Numbered from the stretch's first letter, positions 47,218 to 58,054 are shown. The stretch: 64,000 nt of DNA from Pseudomonadota bacterium (GCA_021845985.1 JAJZES010000006.1:142763-206762), one strand, 5' to 3'. The notes: generated by a model not told the origin, from the sequence alone. A program made the numbers and translations.

Positions 47218-48506
47218 GCGCGCTTGCCCATCCGCGCGGCGCCGGGCCGGCATGGCTGCGCGAGGGGGCGGAGGCGTTCCTGTCGCGCTATGCCGGTTTG
47301 CGCGCCCGCCTGCCCGGCGATGCGCTGCGGCGCGAGGCCGGGGCGGCGGCGTTCCGTGCGCACGGGCTGCCCGGCGTGCGCGACGAGGCATGGCACTACA
47401 CCAGCCTGCGCGCCTTCGCCGAAACCCGCTTTGCCGAACCGCTGACGCCGGTTGCCGATTGCGGCGCGCTGATGGCGCGGCTGCCGGCCATCGCCGCGCC
47501 ACGGCTGGTGTTCGTCGATGGCCGGTTCCGCGACGATCTGTCGGTCGTGCCGGGACAGGTGGCGGTGCGCGTCGGCGGCCCGGCCTATGGCGCGCTGGCC
47601 CGGCCGGAGGGTGAGCCGCTGGTTGCCCTCAACACCATGCTGGCCGAGGACGGCGCCACCATCGAGGTCGCCGCCGGCGCCGCGGGCGGCACGCTGCTGC
47701 TGGCCAGCCTCGGCACCGGCGGCCCGGCCGAGCGGCCGGCGGCGTTTCATCCGCGCCATGCGGTGCGGCTGGCCGCCGGTGCCTCGCTGACGCTGATCGA
47801 GGTGGCGATCGGCAACGGCGCCTATCTGCACAATCCGGTGCTGGAGATTTCGCTCGGCGCCGGCGCCCGGCTGGAACATCTGCGGCTGCAGGATGAGTCG
47901 CACGCGGCGTTTCATCTATCGACGCTGTATGCCGACATCGCCGAGGCCGCCACCTATGACAGTTTCGCCCTGGTGCTCGGCGGGCGGCTGTCGCGGCTGG
48001 ACGTGCATGCGCGGCTGGGCGGCCCGCGCGCGACGGCGCATCTGAACGCGGCCCAGGTGCTCGGCGGCAGCCAGCACGGCGATTTCACCACCGTCGTCCG
48101 CCATGACGCCGCATCCTGCGCCTCACGCCAGACGGTCAAGAACGTGCTGACGGGCCGCGCGCACGGCGTCTTCCAGGGCAAGATCGAGGTGGCGCGCGAC
48201 GCCCAGAAGACCGACGGCTACCAGATGAGCCAGGCGCTGCTGCTCAGTCCCGACGCTGAAATCAACTGCAAGCCGCAGCTCGAAATCTTCGCCGATGACG
48301 TGAAATGCAGCCACGGCGCGACCGTCGGCGAACTCGACGCCGAGCAGATATTCTATCTGCGCAGCCGCGGCATCGGCGAAAGCACCGCCCGTGCCATGCT
48401 GGTGCGCGCCTTCCTCGCCGAAGCCCTCGACCCCATCTCTGACGATGCCGGTCGGGCGGCGCTGGAAGCCGCCGTCGAGGACTGGTGGCGGAGGCAGGCA
48501 GCATGA
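47214..48506 (+). CDS. sufD: Fe-S cluster assembly protein SufD
   Basis: SufB paralogue forming the heteromeric scaffold, 430 residues. The C-terminal core DGYQMSQALLLSPDAEINCKPQLEIFADDVKCSHGATVGELD and IFYLRSRGI is strongly conserved and includes the Cys/His used in cluster assembly. The N-terminal 150 residues are more variable, as in other alphaproteobacteria. Its stop overlaps the sufS start. Confidence 0.95.
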   Translation: MSALAHPRGAGPAWLREGAEAFLSRYAGLRARLPGDALRREAGAAAFRAHGLPGVRDEAWHYTSLRAFAETRFAEPLTPVADCGALMARLPAIAAPRLVFVDGRFRDDLSVVPGQVAVRVGGPAYGALARPEGEPLVALNTMLAEDGATIEVAAGAAGGTLLLASLGTGGPAERPAAFHPRHAVRLAAGASLTLIEVAIGNGAYLHNPVLEISLGAGARLEHLRLQDESHAAFHLSTLYADIAEAATYDSFALVLGGRLSRLDVHARLGGPRATAHLNAAQVLGGSQHGDFTTVVRHDAASCASRQTVKNVLTGRAHGVFQGKIEVARDAQKTDGYQMSQALLLSPDAEINCKPQLEIFADDVKCSHGATVGELDAEQIFYLRSRGIGESTARAMLVRAFLAEALDPISDDAGRAALEAAVEDWWRRQAA

Positions 48507-49762
48507 ACGTGACCACACGGCCGACGCCGGGCGACCCGGCGCTGCTCGACAGTGCGGCGATCCGCGCCGAGTTCCCGATCCTCGGTGAGACGGTGCGTGG
48601 CAAACCGCTGGTGTTTCTCGACAGCGCCGCCAGCGCGATGAAGCCGCGGGCGGTGATCGCGGCGATGACGCAGACGATGGAGACGCAATACGCCAACGTC
48701 CATCGCGGCCTGCACTGGATGAGCGAGCGCACCACCGAAGCCTATGAGGGGACGCGCGATGCGGTGGCGCGGCTGATCAACGCGCCCGACCGGGCCGAGA
48801 TCGTGTTCACCCGCAACAGCACCGAAGCGATCAACCTGGTTGCCCACAGCTACGGCCGCGGCATGCTGCGGCCCGGTCAGGCGGTGGTGATCTCGGCCAT
48901 GGAGCACCACAGCAACATCGTGCCGTGGCAGATGCTGCGCGATGCGCACGGCATCGAACTGCGCGTCGCCGCCATCACCGATGCCGGCGAACTCGACCTT
49001 TCGGCACTGGAAGCGCTGCTCGCCGATGGTCGCGTCGGGTTGGTGTCGATCACCCATATGTCGAACGTGCTCGGCAGCTACACGCCGGCGCAGCGCATCG
49101 CCGCGCTGGCGCATGCGCACGGCGCCCGCGTGCTGTTCGACGGCAGCCAGGCGGTGGTGCATCGGCGCATCGACGTGCAGGCGCTGGATGCGGATTTCTA
49201 CGCCTTCACCGGCCACAAATTGTACGGCCCGACCGGCATCGGGGTGCTGTGGGGACGGCGCGAGTTGCTCGAGGCGATGCCGCCGTTTCTCGGCGGCGGC
49301 GACATGATCAGCAGCGTCAGCTATGAGCGCAGCACCTGGGCGGCCGTCCCGCACAAGTTCGAGGCCGGCACACCGGCGATCATCGAGGCGATCGGGCTCA
49401 GCGCGGCGGTCGGCTTCGTCGAACGGATCGGCTACGCGGCGATTGCGGCGCATGAGGCGCGGCTGACCGACCATGCGCTGGCGCGACTCTCGGCGATCGA
49501 GGGCGTGCATGTGCTAGGCCGGGCGCAGGATCGCGGCGGCGTGGTCAGCTTCACGCTCGACGGCGCACACGCGCATGACGTGGCGACGCTGCTCGACCGC
49601 CAGGGCATCGCAGTGCGCGCCGGCCATCATTGTGCCGAGCCGCTGATGCGGCGGCTGGGAATCGACAGCACGGCGCGGGCGAGTTTCGGCATCTACACGA
49701 CGCACGCGGAAATCGACACGCTGGCCGAGGCGCTGCTGCGGGTGCGGGAGTTCTTCGCCTGA
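48503..49762 (+). CDS. sufS: Cysteine desulfurase SufS
   Basis: PLP enzyme of 419 residues that takes sulfur from L-cysteine. PLP-binding lysine in FYAFTGHKLYGPTGIG, substrate-binding ISAMEHHSNIVPWQ and the active-site Cys about 377 in RAGHHCAEPLM. The short Cys loop is the type II (SufS) form that needs a sulfur-accepting partner; sufU follows and would serve. ATG 48503 overlaps the sufD stop (ATGA); a longer start at 48485 is less likely. Confidence 0.96.
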   Translation: MNVTTRPTPGDPALLDSAAIRAEFPILGETVRGKPLVFLDSAASAMKPRAVIAAMTQTMETQYANVHRGLHWMSERTTEAYEGTRDAVARLINAPDRAEIVFTRNSTEAINLVAHSYGRGMLRPGQAVVISAMEHHSNIVPWQMLRDAHGIELRVAAITDAGELDLSALEALLADGRVGLVSITHMSNVLGSYTPAQRIAALAHAHGARVLFDGSQAVVHRRIDVQALDADFYAFTGHKLYGPTGIGVLWGRRELLEAMPPFLGGGDMISSVSYERSTWAAVPHKFEAGTPAIIEAIGLSAAVGFVERIGYAAIAAHEARLTDHALARLSAIEGVHVLGRAQDRGGVVSFTLDGAHAHDVATLLDRQGIAVRAGHHCAEPLMRRLGIDSTARASFGIYTTHAEIDTLAEALLRVREFFA

Positions 49763-50217
49763 TGTTCGAGGATCTGCGCGATCTCTATCAGGATGTGATC
49801 CTCGACCACGGACGCCAGCCGCGGCACGGCGCGCGGCTGGCCGCCTATGACGTGACCGCGGAGGGTGACAATCCGATGTGCGGCGACCGGGTGCGGGTGT
49901 TTGCGCGCCACGACGCCGATGGCCGCATCGGCGCCGCCGGCTTCGAGGCGCGCGGCTGCGCCATCAGCATCGCCTCGGCGGACCTGATGGCGGAGACGGT
50001 GACCGGCCACACGGATGACGAAGTGCGTGCGCTGGCCGGACGGTTTCGCGATATGGCGATGACCGGCGCGGTGCCGGAGGACGATGTGGCGATGGCGCGT
50101 CTGGCACCGCTGGCGGGGGTGCATGAGTACCCCTCGCGGGTCAAATGCGCGACGCTGGCGTGGCATGCGCTGCTGGCGGCGCTGGACGGCAAGGGGGAGA
50201 GTGGACGTGACCGATAA
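49762..50217 (+). CDS. sufU: SufU-type sulfur transfer/scaffold protein
   Basis: 151-residue IscU/SufU-fold protein that accepts sulfur from SufS. Zinc/sulfur ligands Cys40-Gly-Asp42 (NPMCGDRV), Cys66 (RGCAIS) and Cys129 (RVKCATLAWHAL) match SufU, including the longer insert between the second and third cysteines. The start overlaps the sufS stop by one base. SufU rather than SufE indicates a zinc-dependent acceptor for this SufS. Confidence 0.94.
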   Translation: MFEDLRDLYQDVILDHGRQPRHGARLAAYDVTAEGDNPMCGDRVRVFARHDADGRIGAAGFEARGCAISIASADLMAETVTGHTDDEVRALAGRFRDMAMTGAVPEDDVAMARLAPLAGVHEYPSRVKCATLAWHALLAALDGKGESGRDR

Positions 50218-50563
50218 CGTCGCCCATGCGGCCTGGACGCCGGAGGGCGAGGCCGAACCACCGATCACCGAGGACGCGGTGATCGCCGCCTGCGGCACCG
50301 TGTACGACCCGGAAATCCCGGTCAATATCTACGAACTCGGCCTCGTCTATGCGATCGACATCGCCCCCGAGGGGCGCGTGCGGGTGGAGATGACGCTGAC
50401 CGCGCCTGGCTGCCCGAGCGCGCAGGAACTGCCCGAACAGGTGCGCGAGGCGATTCTCGCGGTGCCCGGCGTTGGCACCTGCGATGTCGATGTGGTGTGG
50501 GACCCGCCCTGGGACCCCAGCCGGATGAGCGAAGATGCGCGACTTGCGCTGAACATGTTCTGA
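50207..50563 (+). CDS. sufT: SufT/MIP18-family Fe-S maturation protein
   Basis: DUF59 protein of 118 residues involved in Fe-S protein maturation. The family core is DPEIPVNIYELGLVYAI (about 34-50), then MTLTAPGCPSAQELPEQV with a conserved Cys (about 69) and a C-terminal VVWDPPWDPSRMSEDARLALNM. A GTG start at 50207 is chosen because GGGGGAG lies seven bases before it; GTG 50201 is too close to that site. It overlaps the sufU end by 11 bp. Confidence 0.93.
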   Translation: MTDNVAHAAWTPEGEAEPPITEDAVIAACGTVYDPEIPVNIYELGLVYAIDIAPEGRVRVEMTLTAPGCPSAQELPEQVREAILAVPGVGTCDVDVVWDPPWDPSRMSEDARLALNMF

Positions 50564-50578
50564 CCGAGGGGTGCGATC

Positions 50579-50965
50579 ATGAGCACAACGACCACGCACC
50601 AGGCGCCACCGGCGGCGCCGCGCCCGCGCCGCGCGCTGCCGCCGCTGATGGCGGTGAGCGATACCGCGGCAGAGCGGCTGGCGGCGCTGTACGCCAAGGG
50701 GCAGCGCGGCAAACTGCTGCGCATCGGCGTCGGCAGCAAAGGGTGTTCGGGCCTGTCCTATCAGATGGACTGGGTCGATGCGCCGCGGCCGGGCGACGAG
50801 GTGATCAACGACAAGGGCGTCACCGTGCTGGTCGATCGCAAAGCCAGCCTGTTCCTGATCGGCACGGTGATGGATTACGAGGTCAAGGCGCTGTCGGCCG
50901 GCTTCACCTTCAGCAACCCGAACGAAAAGGGCCGCTGCGGCTGCGGCGAAAGCTTCCACATCTGA
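50579..50965 (+). CDS. sufA: A-type Fe-S carrier SufA/IscA
   Basis: 128-residue HesB/IscA-family carrier delivering clusters to target proteins. Cys56 (KGCSGLSY) and the CxC pair Cys120/Cys122 (GRCGCGESF) are the three cluster ligands. About 22 extra N-terminal residues rich in Thr, Pro and Arg precede the domain. Last gene of the SUF operon, convergent with the RNA methyltransferase across a hairpin that includes both stop codons. Confidence 0.96.
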   Translation: MSTTTTHQAPPAAPRPRRALPPLMAVSDTAAERLAALYAKGQRGKLLRIGVGSKGCSGLSYQMDWVDAPRPGDEVINDKGVTVLVDRKASLFLIGTVMDYEVKALSAGFTFSNPNEKGRCGCGESFHI

Positions 50966-50978
50966 GCGGCGGCGCTCA
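50963..50978. terminator. Hairpin shared by the sufA and methyltransferase stop codons
   Basis: TGAGCG-GCGG-CGCTCA: a perfect 6-bp stem with a 4-base loop. The plus-strand TGA (50963-50965) ends sufA and its mirror image on the minus strand (50976-50978) ends the methyltransferase, so one dyad serves both ends. No T run. Confidence 0.4.
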
Positions 50979-52280
50979 GCGGGCAAACACGCTGACACTC
51001 TCCAGCCGCGGCGACCACAGGAACTGGTCGATCGGCACCGCCGACAGCAGCCGGTAGCCGCCGGCACGCAGCAGCGCCGCATCGCGCGCCAGCGCCGGCG
51101 GGCTGCAGCTGACATAGACCACCCGGCCGATGCTGCTCGCCGCCACCTGGGCGATCTGCGCCGCCGCGCCGGCCTGCGGCGGGTCGAGCACGATGGCGGC
51201 GAAACCGGCCAGCTCGGCCGCTGCCAAAGGCTGGCGCACCAGATCGCGGCGGGCGACGCTGATCCGCCCCGCCAGCCGGTTGGCGTTGACCGCCGCCAGC
51301 AGCGCCGCGGCGGCGGCGGCGTCCGCCTCGAACGCCGCGACGCGGGCCCGCCCGGCAAGCGGAAAGGTCAGCGTGCCGCAGCCGGCATGCAGCTCGGCGA
51401 TGCGCGCCCGTTGCGGCATGCGGTCGTCCAGCCCGGCCAACATGGCGGCGACGATCGCCGCCTCGCCCTGCGCCGAGGCCTGCAGGAACGCACCCGGCGG
51501 CGGCGCCACCGTCACCCCGCCAAGCTGCGTCGTCGCCGGCCGCAGCAGACAGGCGATCTCGGGACTGAAGCTGCCCTGCGCCCAGGCGATGCGCGGCGCG
51601 CCATGCTGGGCGGCAAATCCGGTCAGCCGGATACGGTCGCCGGCGGTCAGGGCGGCGTCGGTGCGCAGCAGCAGATCGGGGCCGCTGTCCAGCAGATTGA
51701 CGATCACCGCGCCCTCGCGCCGCAGCGCCGTCAGCCCGCCGAGCAGCCGGCGCAACGGCGCGAGCAGCGCCGCCAGCGTCGGATGCAACACCTCACAACC
51801 GGCCAGATCGACGATGTCGCCGCTACGCGCCGCATGCAGCCCGAGCACGATGGCACTGCCGCGGCGGCGCACGGCGAAATCGAGCCGCCGGCGCGTCCGA
51901 GGCGGCATCGGCTGCAGCGGCGCCGGCAGCGCGTCGTATCCGGCGCGGCGCAACGCCGCCGCCAGCAGCGCCGCCTTCCACGCCTGATAGGGGGCCGCCG
52001 CCCAGTGCTGCAGGGCGCAGCCGCCACAGGCCCCGAAATGCCGGCAGGGCGGCGACACCCGCTCGGCGCTCGCCGCGTCGATCTGCTCGGCGACAGCCGC
52101 CCGGCCGGCGCCGCGCGGGGCCACCGGCCGCGCCCGCACGGCTTCTCCGGGCAGCGTGAAGGGGATGTAGAGCGGCGCACCGGCGGCGTCGCGAGCGACG
52201 CCGTCGCCGTCGGCGCCGACGCGCTCGATGCGGACCGGCTCAGCCGCCGAAGGCGGAGAGTCCGGTCTGCGCGCGGCCAA
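50976..52280 (-). CDS. TrmA/RlmC/RlmD-family 23S rRNA or tRNA (uracil-C5) methyltransferase
   Basis: SAM-dependent RNA m5U methyltransferase of 434 residues. A TRAM-like N-terminus ([30 protein letters not shown]) is followed by the 4Fe-4S ligands Cys79-x5-Cys85-x2-Cys88, a SAM motif [14 protein letters not shown] and the catalytic [12 protein letters not shown] (nucleophile about Cys392). Its Fe-S need may explain proximity to the SUF operon, though the strand is opposite. The first 15 codons overlap the end of the acyl-CoA dehydrogenase gene; no better start is in frame. Confidence 0.91.
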   Translation of the reverse strand: MAARRPDSPPSAAEPVRIERVGADGDGVARDAAGAPLYIPFTLPGEAVRARPVAPRGAGRAAVAEQIDAASAERVSPPCRHFGACGGCALQHWAAAPYQAWKAALLAAALRRAGYDALPAPLQPMPPRTRRRLDFAVRRRGSAIVLGLHAARSGDIVDLAGCEVLHPTLAALLAPLRRLLGGLTALRREGAVIVNLLDSGPDLLLRTDAALTAGDRIRLTGFAAQHGAPRIAWAQGSFSPEIACLLRPATTQLGGVTVAPPPGAFLQASAQGEAAIVAAMLAGLDDRMPQRARIAELHAGCGTLTFPLAGRARVAAFEADAAAAAALLAAVNANRLAGRISVARRDLVRQPLAAAELAGFAAIVLDPPQAGAAAQIAQVAASSIGRVVYVSCSPPALARDAALLRAGGYRLLSAVPIDQFLWSPRLESVSVFAR

Positions 52281-53444
52281 GGATCAGCGCATGCACGTCG
52301 TGCGTGCCCTCGTAGGTGTTGACCGCTTCCAGGTTCATCACATGGCGGATGACATGGTATTCGTCGGCGACGCCGTTGCCGCCGTGCATGTCACGCGCGA
52401 CGCGGGCGATGTCGAGCGCCTTGCCGCAGGAATTGCGCTTGCACAGGCTGATCATCTCCGCCGCCGCCAGGCCCTCGTCGAGCAGCCGGCCGAGCCGCAG
52501 CACGGCGTGCAGGCCGAGCGTGATCTCGGTCTGCATGTCGGCGAGTTTCTTTTGAATCAGCTGCGTCGCCGCCAGCGGCCGGCCGAACATCATCCGCTGC
52601 ATGGTGTAATCGCGCGCCGCATGCCAGCAGAACTCGGCGGCGCCGAGCGCGCCCCAGGAAATGCCGTAGCGCGCGTTGTTGAGACAGGAGAACGGGCCGC
52701 GCAGCCCCTTGACCCCCGGCAGCATGGCCTCGGCGGGCACGAACACGTCCTGCATCATCACCATGCCGGTGACGCTGGCGCGCAGCGAGAACTTGCCCTC
52801 GATCTTCGGCGCCGACAGGCCCTTCATGCCCTTGTCGAGAATGAAGCCGCGGATGTCGCCGGCATCATCCTTGGCCCAGATGATGAACACGTCGGCGATC
52901 GGCGCGTTGCTGATCCAGGTCTTCGAGCCGTTCAGCAGATAGCCGCCATCGACCGATTTCGCCCGCGTGCGCATCGACGCCGGGTCGGAGCCGGCATCCG
53001 GCTCGGTCAGGCCGAAGCAGCCGACATAGGCGCCGCTGCGCAGTTGCGGCAGATAGCGGTCCTTCTGGTCCTGTGAACCAAACGCCCAGATCGGATACAT
53101 CACCAGCGAGGACTGCACCGAAAACGCGCTGCGATAGCCGGAATCGACCCGCTCGATCTCGCGCGCGATCAGCCCGTAGCTGACATAGCCGACGCCGGCG
53201 CAGCCATGGCTGTCGAGCGTCGCGCCGAGGAACCCGAGGGCGCCCATCTCGGACATGATGTCGCGGTCGAAGGTTTCGTGGCGGTGCGCCATCAGCACGC
53301 GCGGGAAGAGCCGCTCCTGGCAGTAATCGTGCGCGGCGTCGCGGATGGCGCGCTCGTCCTCGGTCAGTTGCGCGTCGAGCAGCAGCGGGTCGGCCCAGGT
53401 AAACGGGGCGAGGCGCCGCTTGCCGGGAGTGTCCACCGCGTCGT

Positions 53445-53448
<4 letters not shown>
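52240..53448 (-). CDS. gcdH: Glutaryl-CoA dehydrogenase
   Basis: FAD enzyme of 402 residues oxidising and decarboxylating glutaryl-CoA to crotonyl-CoA in lysine/tryptophan catabolism. It opens [18 protein letters not shown] and contains [36 protein letters not shown] and the C-terminal [21 protein letters not shown], where the Glu is the catalytic base; these match GcdH closely. The start overlaps the helicase stop (ATGA), an unusual partner. Confidence 0.93.
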
Positions 53449-55142
<1,694 letters not shown>

Positions 55143-55229
55143 ATCGGGTGTGCTTCCAGTGCGGCGCCGTTGGCCAATCTGCCAAATCGACGCGCGAAAA
55201 GCGCGCCGAGCCGGCACGCTTGCCCTGCG

Positions 55230-55258
55230 CATATCGGCGAGACGGCGCGATAAGTCAA
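55230..55258 (-). promoter_or_regulatory. Promoter of the helicase-gcdH-methyltransferase operon
   Basis: On the minus strand TTGACT (-35, 55253-55258), 17 bases, then GATATG (-10, 55230-55235). Predicted transcription would start near 55223, giving about an 80-base leader before the TTG start. This supports the downstream start over the ATG at 55283. An AT-rich TGATAATATCA dyad lies further upstream at 55321-55331. Confidence 0.5.
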
Positions 55259-55356
55259 GCCTCGCCGGTCGGGCAACGCCCAATTACCGGGCGGGGAGCC
55301 GGGCCGATTTCGTTGTGATTTGATAATATCATCGGGCGCGCTGATGCGCCGCGGTG

Positions 55357-55968
55357 TCACGCGGGATGTGGTCGGGCAGTGCGGCGGGCGGCGGCGGGCG
55401 GGGCGCGGGCCGGGCGCGGGCGGATGCGCGATATGTCGGCCGCCGGCGGCGCCGCCGATGCTGCGGCCGGCTCCGCCGGCGGCGGTTGGCGCGGCGGTAT
55501 CGGCGAGGTCGGCGGTGAGGTTGGCCGGGGTGGAAGCGGAGGCCGCTCGACCCCCAGCATCCGGCAGAGCGGGCGCAGCAGCCGCTCTATGCCGGGGGCG
55601 GCTTCGAGCAGCGCCGCCATGTCGGGCTGGGCGAGAAGGTGGCGCAGTTGCGAGGCGTAGCCGCCTGCCTCCGGCACTGGCCCGATCAGCCAGCCGGCGC
55701 GACACGGCAGGCGCCGCTGCGGCTTTCGCGGCGTCGGGCTTGCCGGCGCGGCACGCGGGGCACGCGGGACGGCGGGCAGCGTGCCGGCCTCGGCGCGGGC
55801 GGCGAGGCGGACGATGCGGCCGGATGCCTGCCGTATCCGCGTCCACACCAGCACCAGCAGCGGAATTGGCAGAAACCCGCCGGGGCCGCGCGCCGCCACG
55901 GCCTTGCACAACCCGTCGAGGATGCAGGCGAGGCGTTCGGCCGGGGGCAGGGAGAGATAGGATGACAC
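55357..55968 (-). CDS. Orphan protein of unknown function, probably lineage-specific
   Basis: About 203 residues if a GTG at 55968 is used (SSYLSLPPAERLACILDGLCKAVAARG); the open frame extends to ATG 56100. I see a conserved-looking core: a helical first third, a Pro/Ala-rich linker, then CRAGWLIGPVPEAGGYASQLRHLLAQPDMAALLEAAPGIERLLRPLCRMLGV. From memory, short proteins with this closing block are common in Acetobacteraceae and have no assigned function. The last 50 residues are Pro/Ala/Arg-rich. Start uncertain; the antisense open frame on the plus strand looks like a shadow. Confidence 0.6.
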   Translation of the reverse strand: MSSYLSLPPAERLACILDGLCKAVAARGPGGFLPIPLLVLVWTRIRQASGRIVRLAARAEAGTLPAVPRAPRAAPASPTPRKPQRRLPCRAGWLIGPVPEAGGYASQLRHLLAQPDMAALLEAAPGIERLLRPLCRMLGVERPPLPPRPTSPPTSPIPPRQPPPAEPAAASAAPPAADISRIRPRPARAPPAAARRTARPHPA

Positions 55969-56060
55969 GAACGGAACCAGAACACAAAACCGGCCACCTG
56001 GGCAAGCACGATTTGCCGCGGCGGTGACGCCGGGGTCTGCGCGGCCGCTCGCCGGGCGCG

Positions 56061-56086
56061 GCCAGGGTTCGGACGACCGCCCTGGC
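56061..56086. promoter_or_regulatory. Inverted repeat just upstream of the tRNA-Glu promoter
   Basis: GCCAGGG (56061-56067) and CCCTGGC (56080-56086), a perfect 7-bp dyad with a 12-base loop. It is followed directly by TTGACC (56087-56092), a likely -35; TACCCG at 56111-56116 would be the -10, 18 bases on and 13 bases before the mature tRNA. The dyad could insulate the tRNA promoter. Confidence 0.35.
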
Positions 56087-56129
56087 TTGACCGCCGGCAC
56101 CCGCTTCGGCTACCCGAGCCGACGGCCCT

Positions 56130-56205
56130 GTCCCGTTCGTCTAGAGGCCCAGGACACCGCCCTTTCACGGCGGTAACACGGGTTCGAATCCCGTACGGGA
56201 CGCCA
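56130..56205 (+). tRNA. tRNA-Glu (anticodon UUC)
   Basis: 76-base tRNA with CCA encoded. Acceptor arms GTCCCGT (56130-56136) and ACGGGAC pair perfectly, with G as discriminator. The anticodon stem CCGCC/GGCGG closes loop CTTTCAC with anticodon TTC, and the T-loop is GGTTCGAATCC. Its 3' end marks the boundary with the CRISPR-Cas locus, and tRNA 3' ends are common integration sites. Confidence 0.97.
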
Positions 56206-56422
56206 AGCGATTTCAATAACTTGTACGGATTACGACAATTCGCGCCGGCCATTTACCAAGATCCTTACCAAGAATACGCTGCTTGGCGGAGTTGTTCGCA
56301 GCCGTCCTCTAGGAGGCCGGTAGCAGCGATCCACGTCCCGAGGGCTACCGTTGTTCATGGGACGCCGGAGGGGGATTCGCTGAACCCGGGGAACGGGCGA
56401 AGCCGTATGTTGTTGGCTCTCG
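56206..56422. other. AT-richer seam between tRNA-Glu and csb2
   Basis: 217 bp without a convincing gene. It begins with AT-rich sequence unlike its surroundings (AAGCGATTTCAATAACTTGT), has a short direct repeat TACCAAGA around 56256-56275, and small dyads (CCTC-TAG-GAGG near 56307; GGTAGC/GCTACC near 56321 and 56344). No integrase remnant, CRISPR repeat or clear copy of the tRNA end was seen. Composition suggests a junction of foreign DNA. Confidence 0.5.
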
Positions 56423-58054
56423 TTACCGTTCGTTCGGGTCGGATGTCGAATCGTCGTCTCCATGAGCGGCGAACAGCCCCAAGCCGAAATGGGCGCCGAA
56501 TCCCAGGGCCACGGGACCACGGATCGCCTGCGTAAAGGTGATAACCAGCCCCGTCCCGGTTCGGTCGGGCTGCCGCAGGCCGCGGCGGGACCGGAAGCGG
56601 CGAAAGGTCAGAGCGTTGCGGTTGGAGACTAAACGGCCTTCGCCTTCAGCCAGGGCAACCTGCTCGATAACGCCAAGCTCGCGGGCAGCGGCCTCGCGCC
56701 TGATTTGGCGCTCGCACAGGGTCTGCCGGTCTGCGCCGTCATCGTAACGCGGGCGCAGGTATGGCGTCATGCTTATCCAATGGCGGGACTGCCGGAGCAG
56801 GGCGCTGTCGGGAAAGTCCTCCGCCTCACCGGCGCGGGCCAGGGCGACGCGCCATTCCTGCCGCCCGCGATCGTTGGGCGGGTTTTCGCCGTGGCGCCGC
56901 GCATCGCCGATCCACAATCGGGTCAGCGATTCGCAGGCGCGCAGCACCTCCGCGTCCAGACCGCCGGCGGCGTGCAGCACGAGGCGGTCGATCTGACCCT
57001 TTCCGTTGGCTTGAGGCAGGAAAAAAGCGTGCGGGTGGGCGGCCTGGCGGAGCGGCCGACCCTCCGCGTCGCGGCCGGACAGCACGGACGGCACGGGGCG
57101 GCTTGTGAGGCATGTATAGCGATGCATCAGGGCCGCGCGCAGCAATTCGGCAACCGCCAGCGTCTCGGTGATGGGCGGCAGAGGCGTTCCGGCGAGCAGG
57201 AAGAGGGCGGTCGTGGGACCGGGGCCGGCTTTTGCCGCGCGCCTATGGTTCGCCGCCGCCGGCGCGCTCGGGCCGACCCGGGGCCGCTGGTAGCGCAGCG
57301 TCGCCGAGGCGGGCGGGCGGCTCCAGCCGGCGGCTTGGAGCATGGCGGTATCGACCCGCAGCGCATCGACCAGACGATCCGGCAGACAGGCCAGCGCCCG
57401 ATCCCGCTCGGCCTTCTTCGGCAGGCGGCCGGCCTGATTCTTCAGATCAGGCAGCGCCCGCGCATAGGCGGCGGCCGAAAGGGGAACCAGCACATCGGCC
57501 AGCTCGAACCCCGGCGGCAGCAGGGCAGCGCCGTCATCCGTCGGGATCGGGTGGGCGAGCGTCTCCTCCTGCATCGTAAAGTCGTCCAATGCATCGAGCG
57601 CGGCGGCTTCGACAAGCGATTCGGAGCGGCCGAGATAGCCCAGGTTTTCCGCCAGACACGCGGCGAAGGCGAAGAGGTCCGGGCGGAGCACGAGGTCGGG
57701 CCAGATCGCCAGCAGTTCCGCCCCGTCTTGCAGGCGGTGGAAGGCGTCGAAAACCAGCGAGGTTTCCTCCCGCCCGTCTTTCAGCGTGCCCTGCGGCATG
57801 TAGTGGCGGGTATGGGCATGGACGGCGGGCGGCAGGCGATAGACCGGCGGCTGGGCGGCAAGGGCTTCCACGAGATCAGAGAGCAGATCGTCGCGCCCGC
57901 CATCCGGACCCGGCTTGCGGTGATGCACGGCGATCAGCGCGCGCAGCAGCCGCCAGGGTTCCGGCGGCCAAGCGACCGCCCCCTCGTTGACGTGCCGCCC
58001 CCAGGGTGTGGCGTGGTAGCGCCCCGCCGGAAAGGTGAAGCGGAGGACAAACAT
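56423..58054 (-). CDS. csb2: Type I-G (I-U) CRISPR protein Csb2, Cas5-Cas6 fusion
   Basis: Predicted to process CRISPR RNA and cap the 5' handle in the Cascade complex. The 543-residue protein opens MFVLRFTFPAGRYHATPWGRHVNEG and has the family motif HTRHYMP (about 81-87). At the C-terminus it has the glycine-rich RAMP loop GFGAHFGLGLF (about 518-528) of the Cas6 half. Candidate catalytic histidines lie in HPHAFFLP. Last gene of the effector operon; its ATG overlaps the csb1 stop by one base (TGATG). Confidence 0.93.
   Translation of the reverse strand: MFVLRFTFPAGRYHATPWGRHVNEGAVAWPPEPWRLLRALIAVHHRKPGPDGGRDDLLSDLVEALAAQPPVYRLPPAVHAHTRHYMPQGTLKDGREETSLVFDAFHRLQDGAELLAIWPDLVLRPDLFAFAACLAENLGYLGRSESLVEAAALDALDDFTMQEETLAHPIPTDDGAALLPPGFELADVLVPLSAAAYARALPDLKNQAGRLPKKAERDRALACLPDRLVDALRVDTAMLQAAGWSRPPASATLRYQRPRVGPSAPAAANHRRAAKAGPGPTTALFLLAGTPLPPITETLAVAELLRAALMHRYTCLTSRPVPSVLSGRDAEGRPLRQAAHPHAFFLPQANGKGQIDRLVLHAAGGLDAEVLRACESLTRLWIGDARRHGENPPNDRGRQEWRVALARAGEAEDFPDSALLRQSRHWISMTPYLRPRYDDGADRQTLCERQIRREAAARELGVIEQVALAEGEGRLVSNRNALTFRRFRSRRGLRQPDRTGTGLVITFTQAIRGPVALGFGAHFGLGLFAAHGDDDSTSDPNER

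Noticed and set aside
55320..56027. Plus-strand open frame of 235 codons opposite the orphan gene.
   Set aside because: Composition is Arg/Ala/Gly-rich and repetitive, while the minus-strand reading has an ordered helical block resembling a known short-protein family.
56370..56382. GGGACGCC near 56375 considered as a copy of the tRNA-Glu 3' end.
   Set aside because: Only eight bases match, too short to be an att duplication.
56206..56422. Possible CRISPR repeats or an integrase remnant in the seam.
   Set aside because: Only an 8-bp direct repeat and small dyads are present; no regularly spaced repeats and no integrase motifs in any frame.
56221..56535. Small plus-strand open frame after tRNA-Glu.
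   Set aside because: It runs antisense into the 3' end of csb2, has no recognisable motif or good ribosome-binding site.
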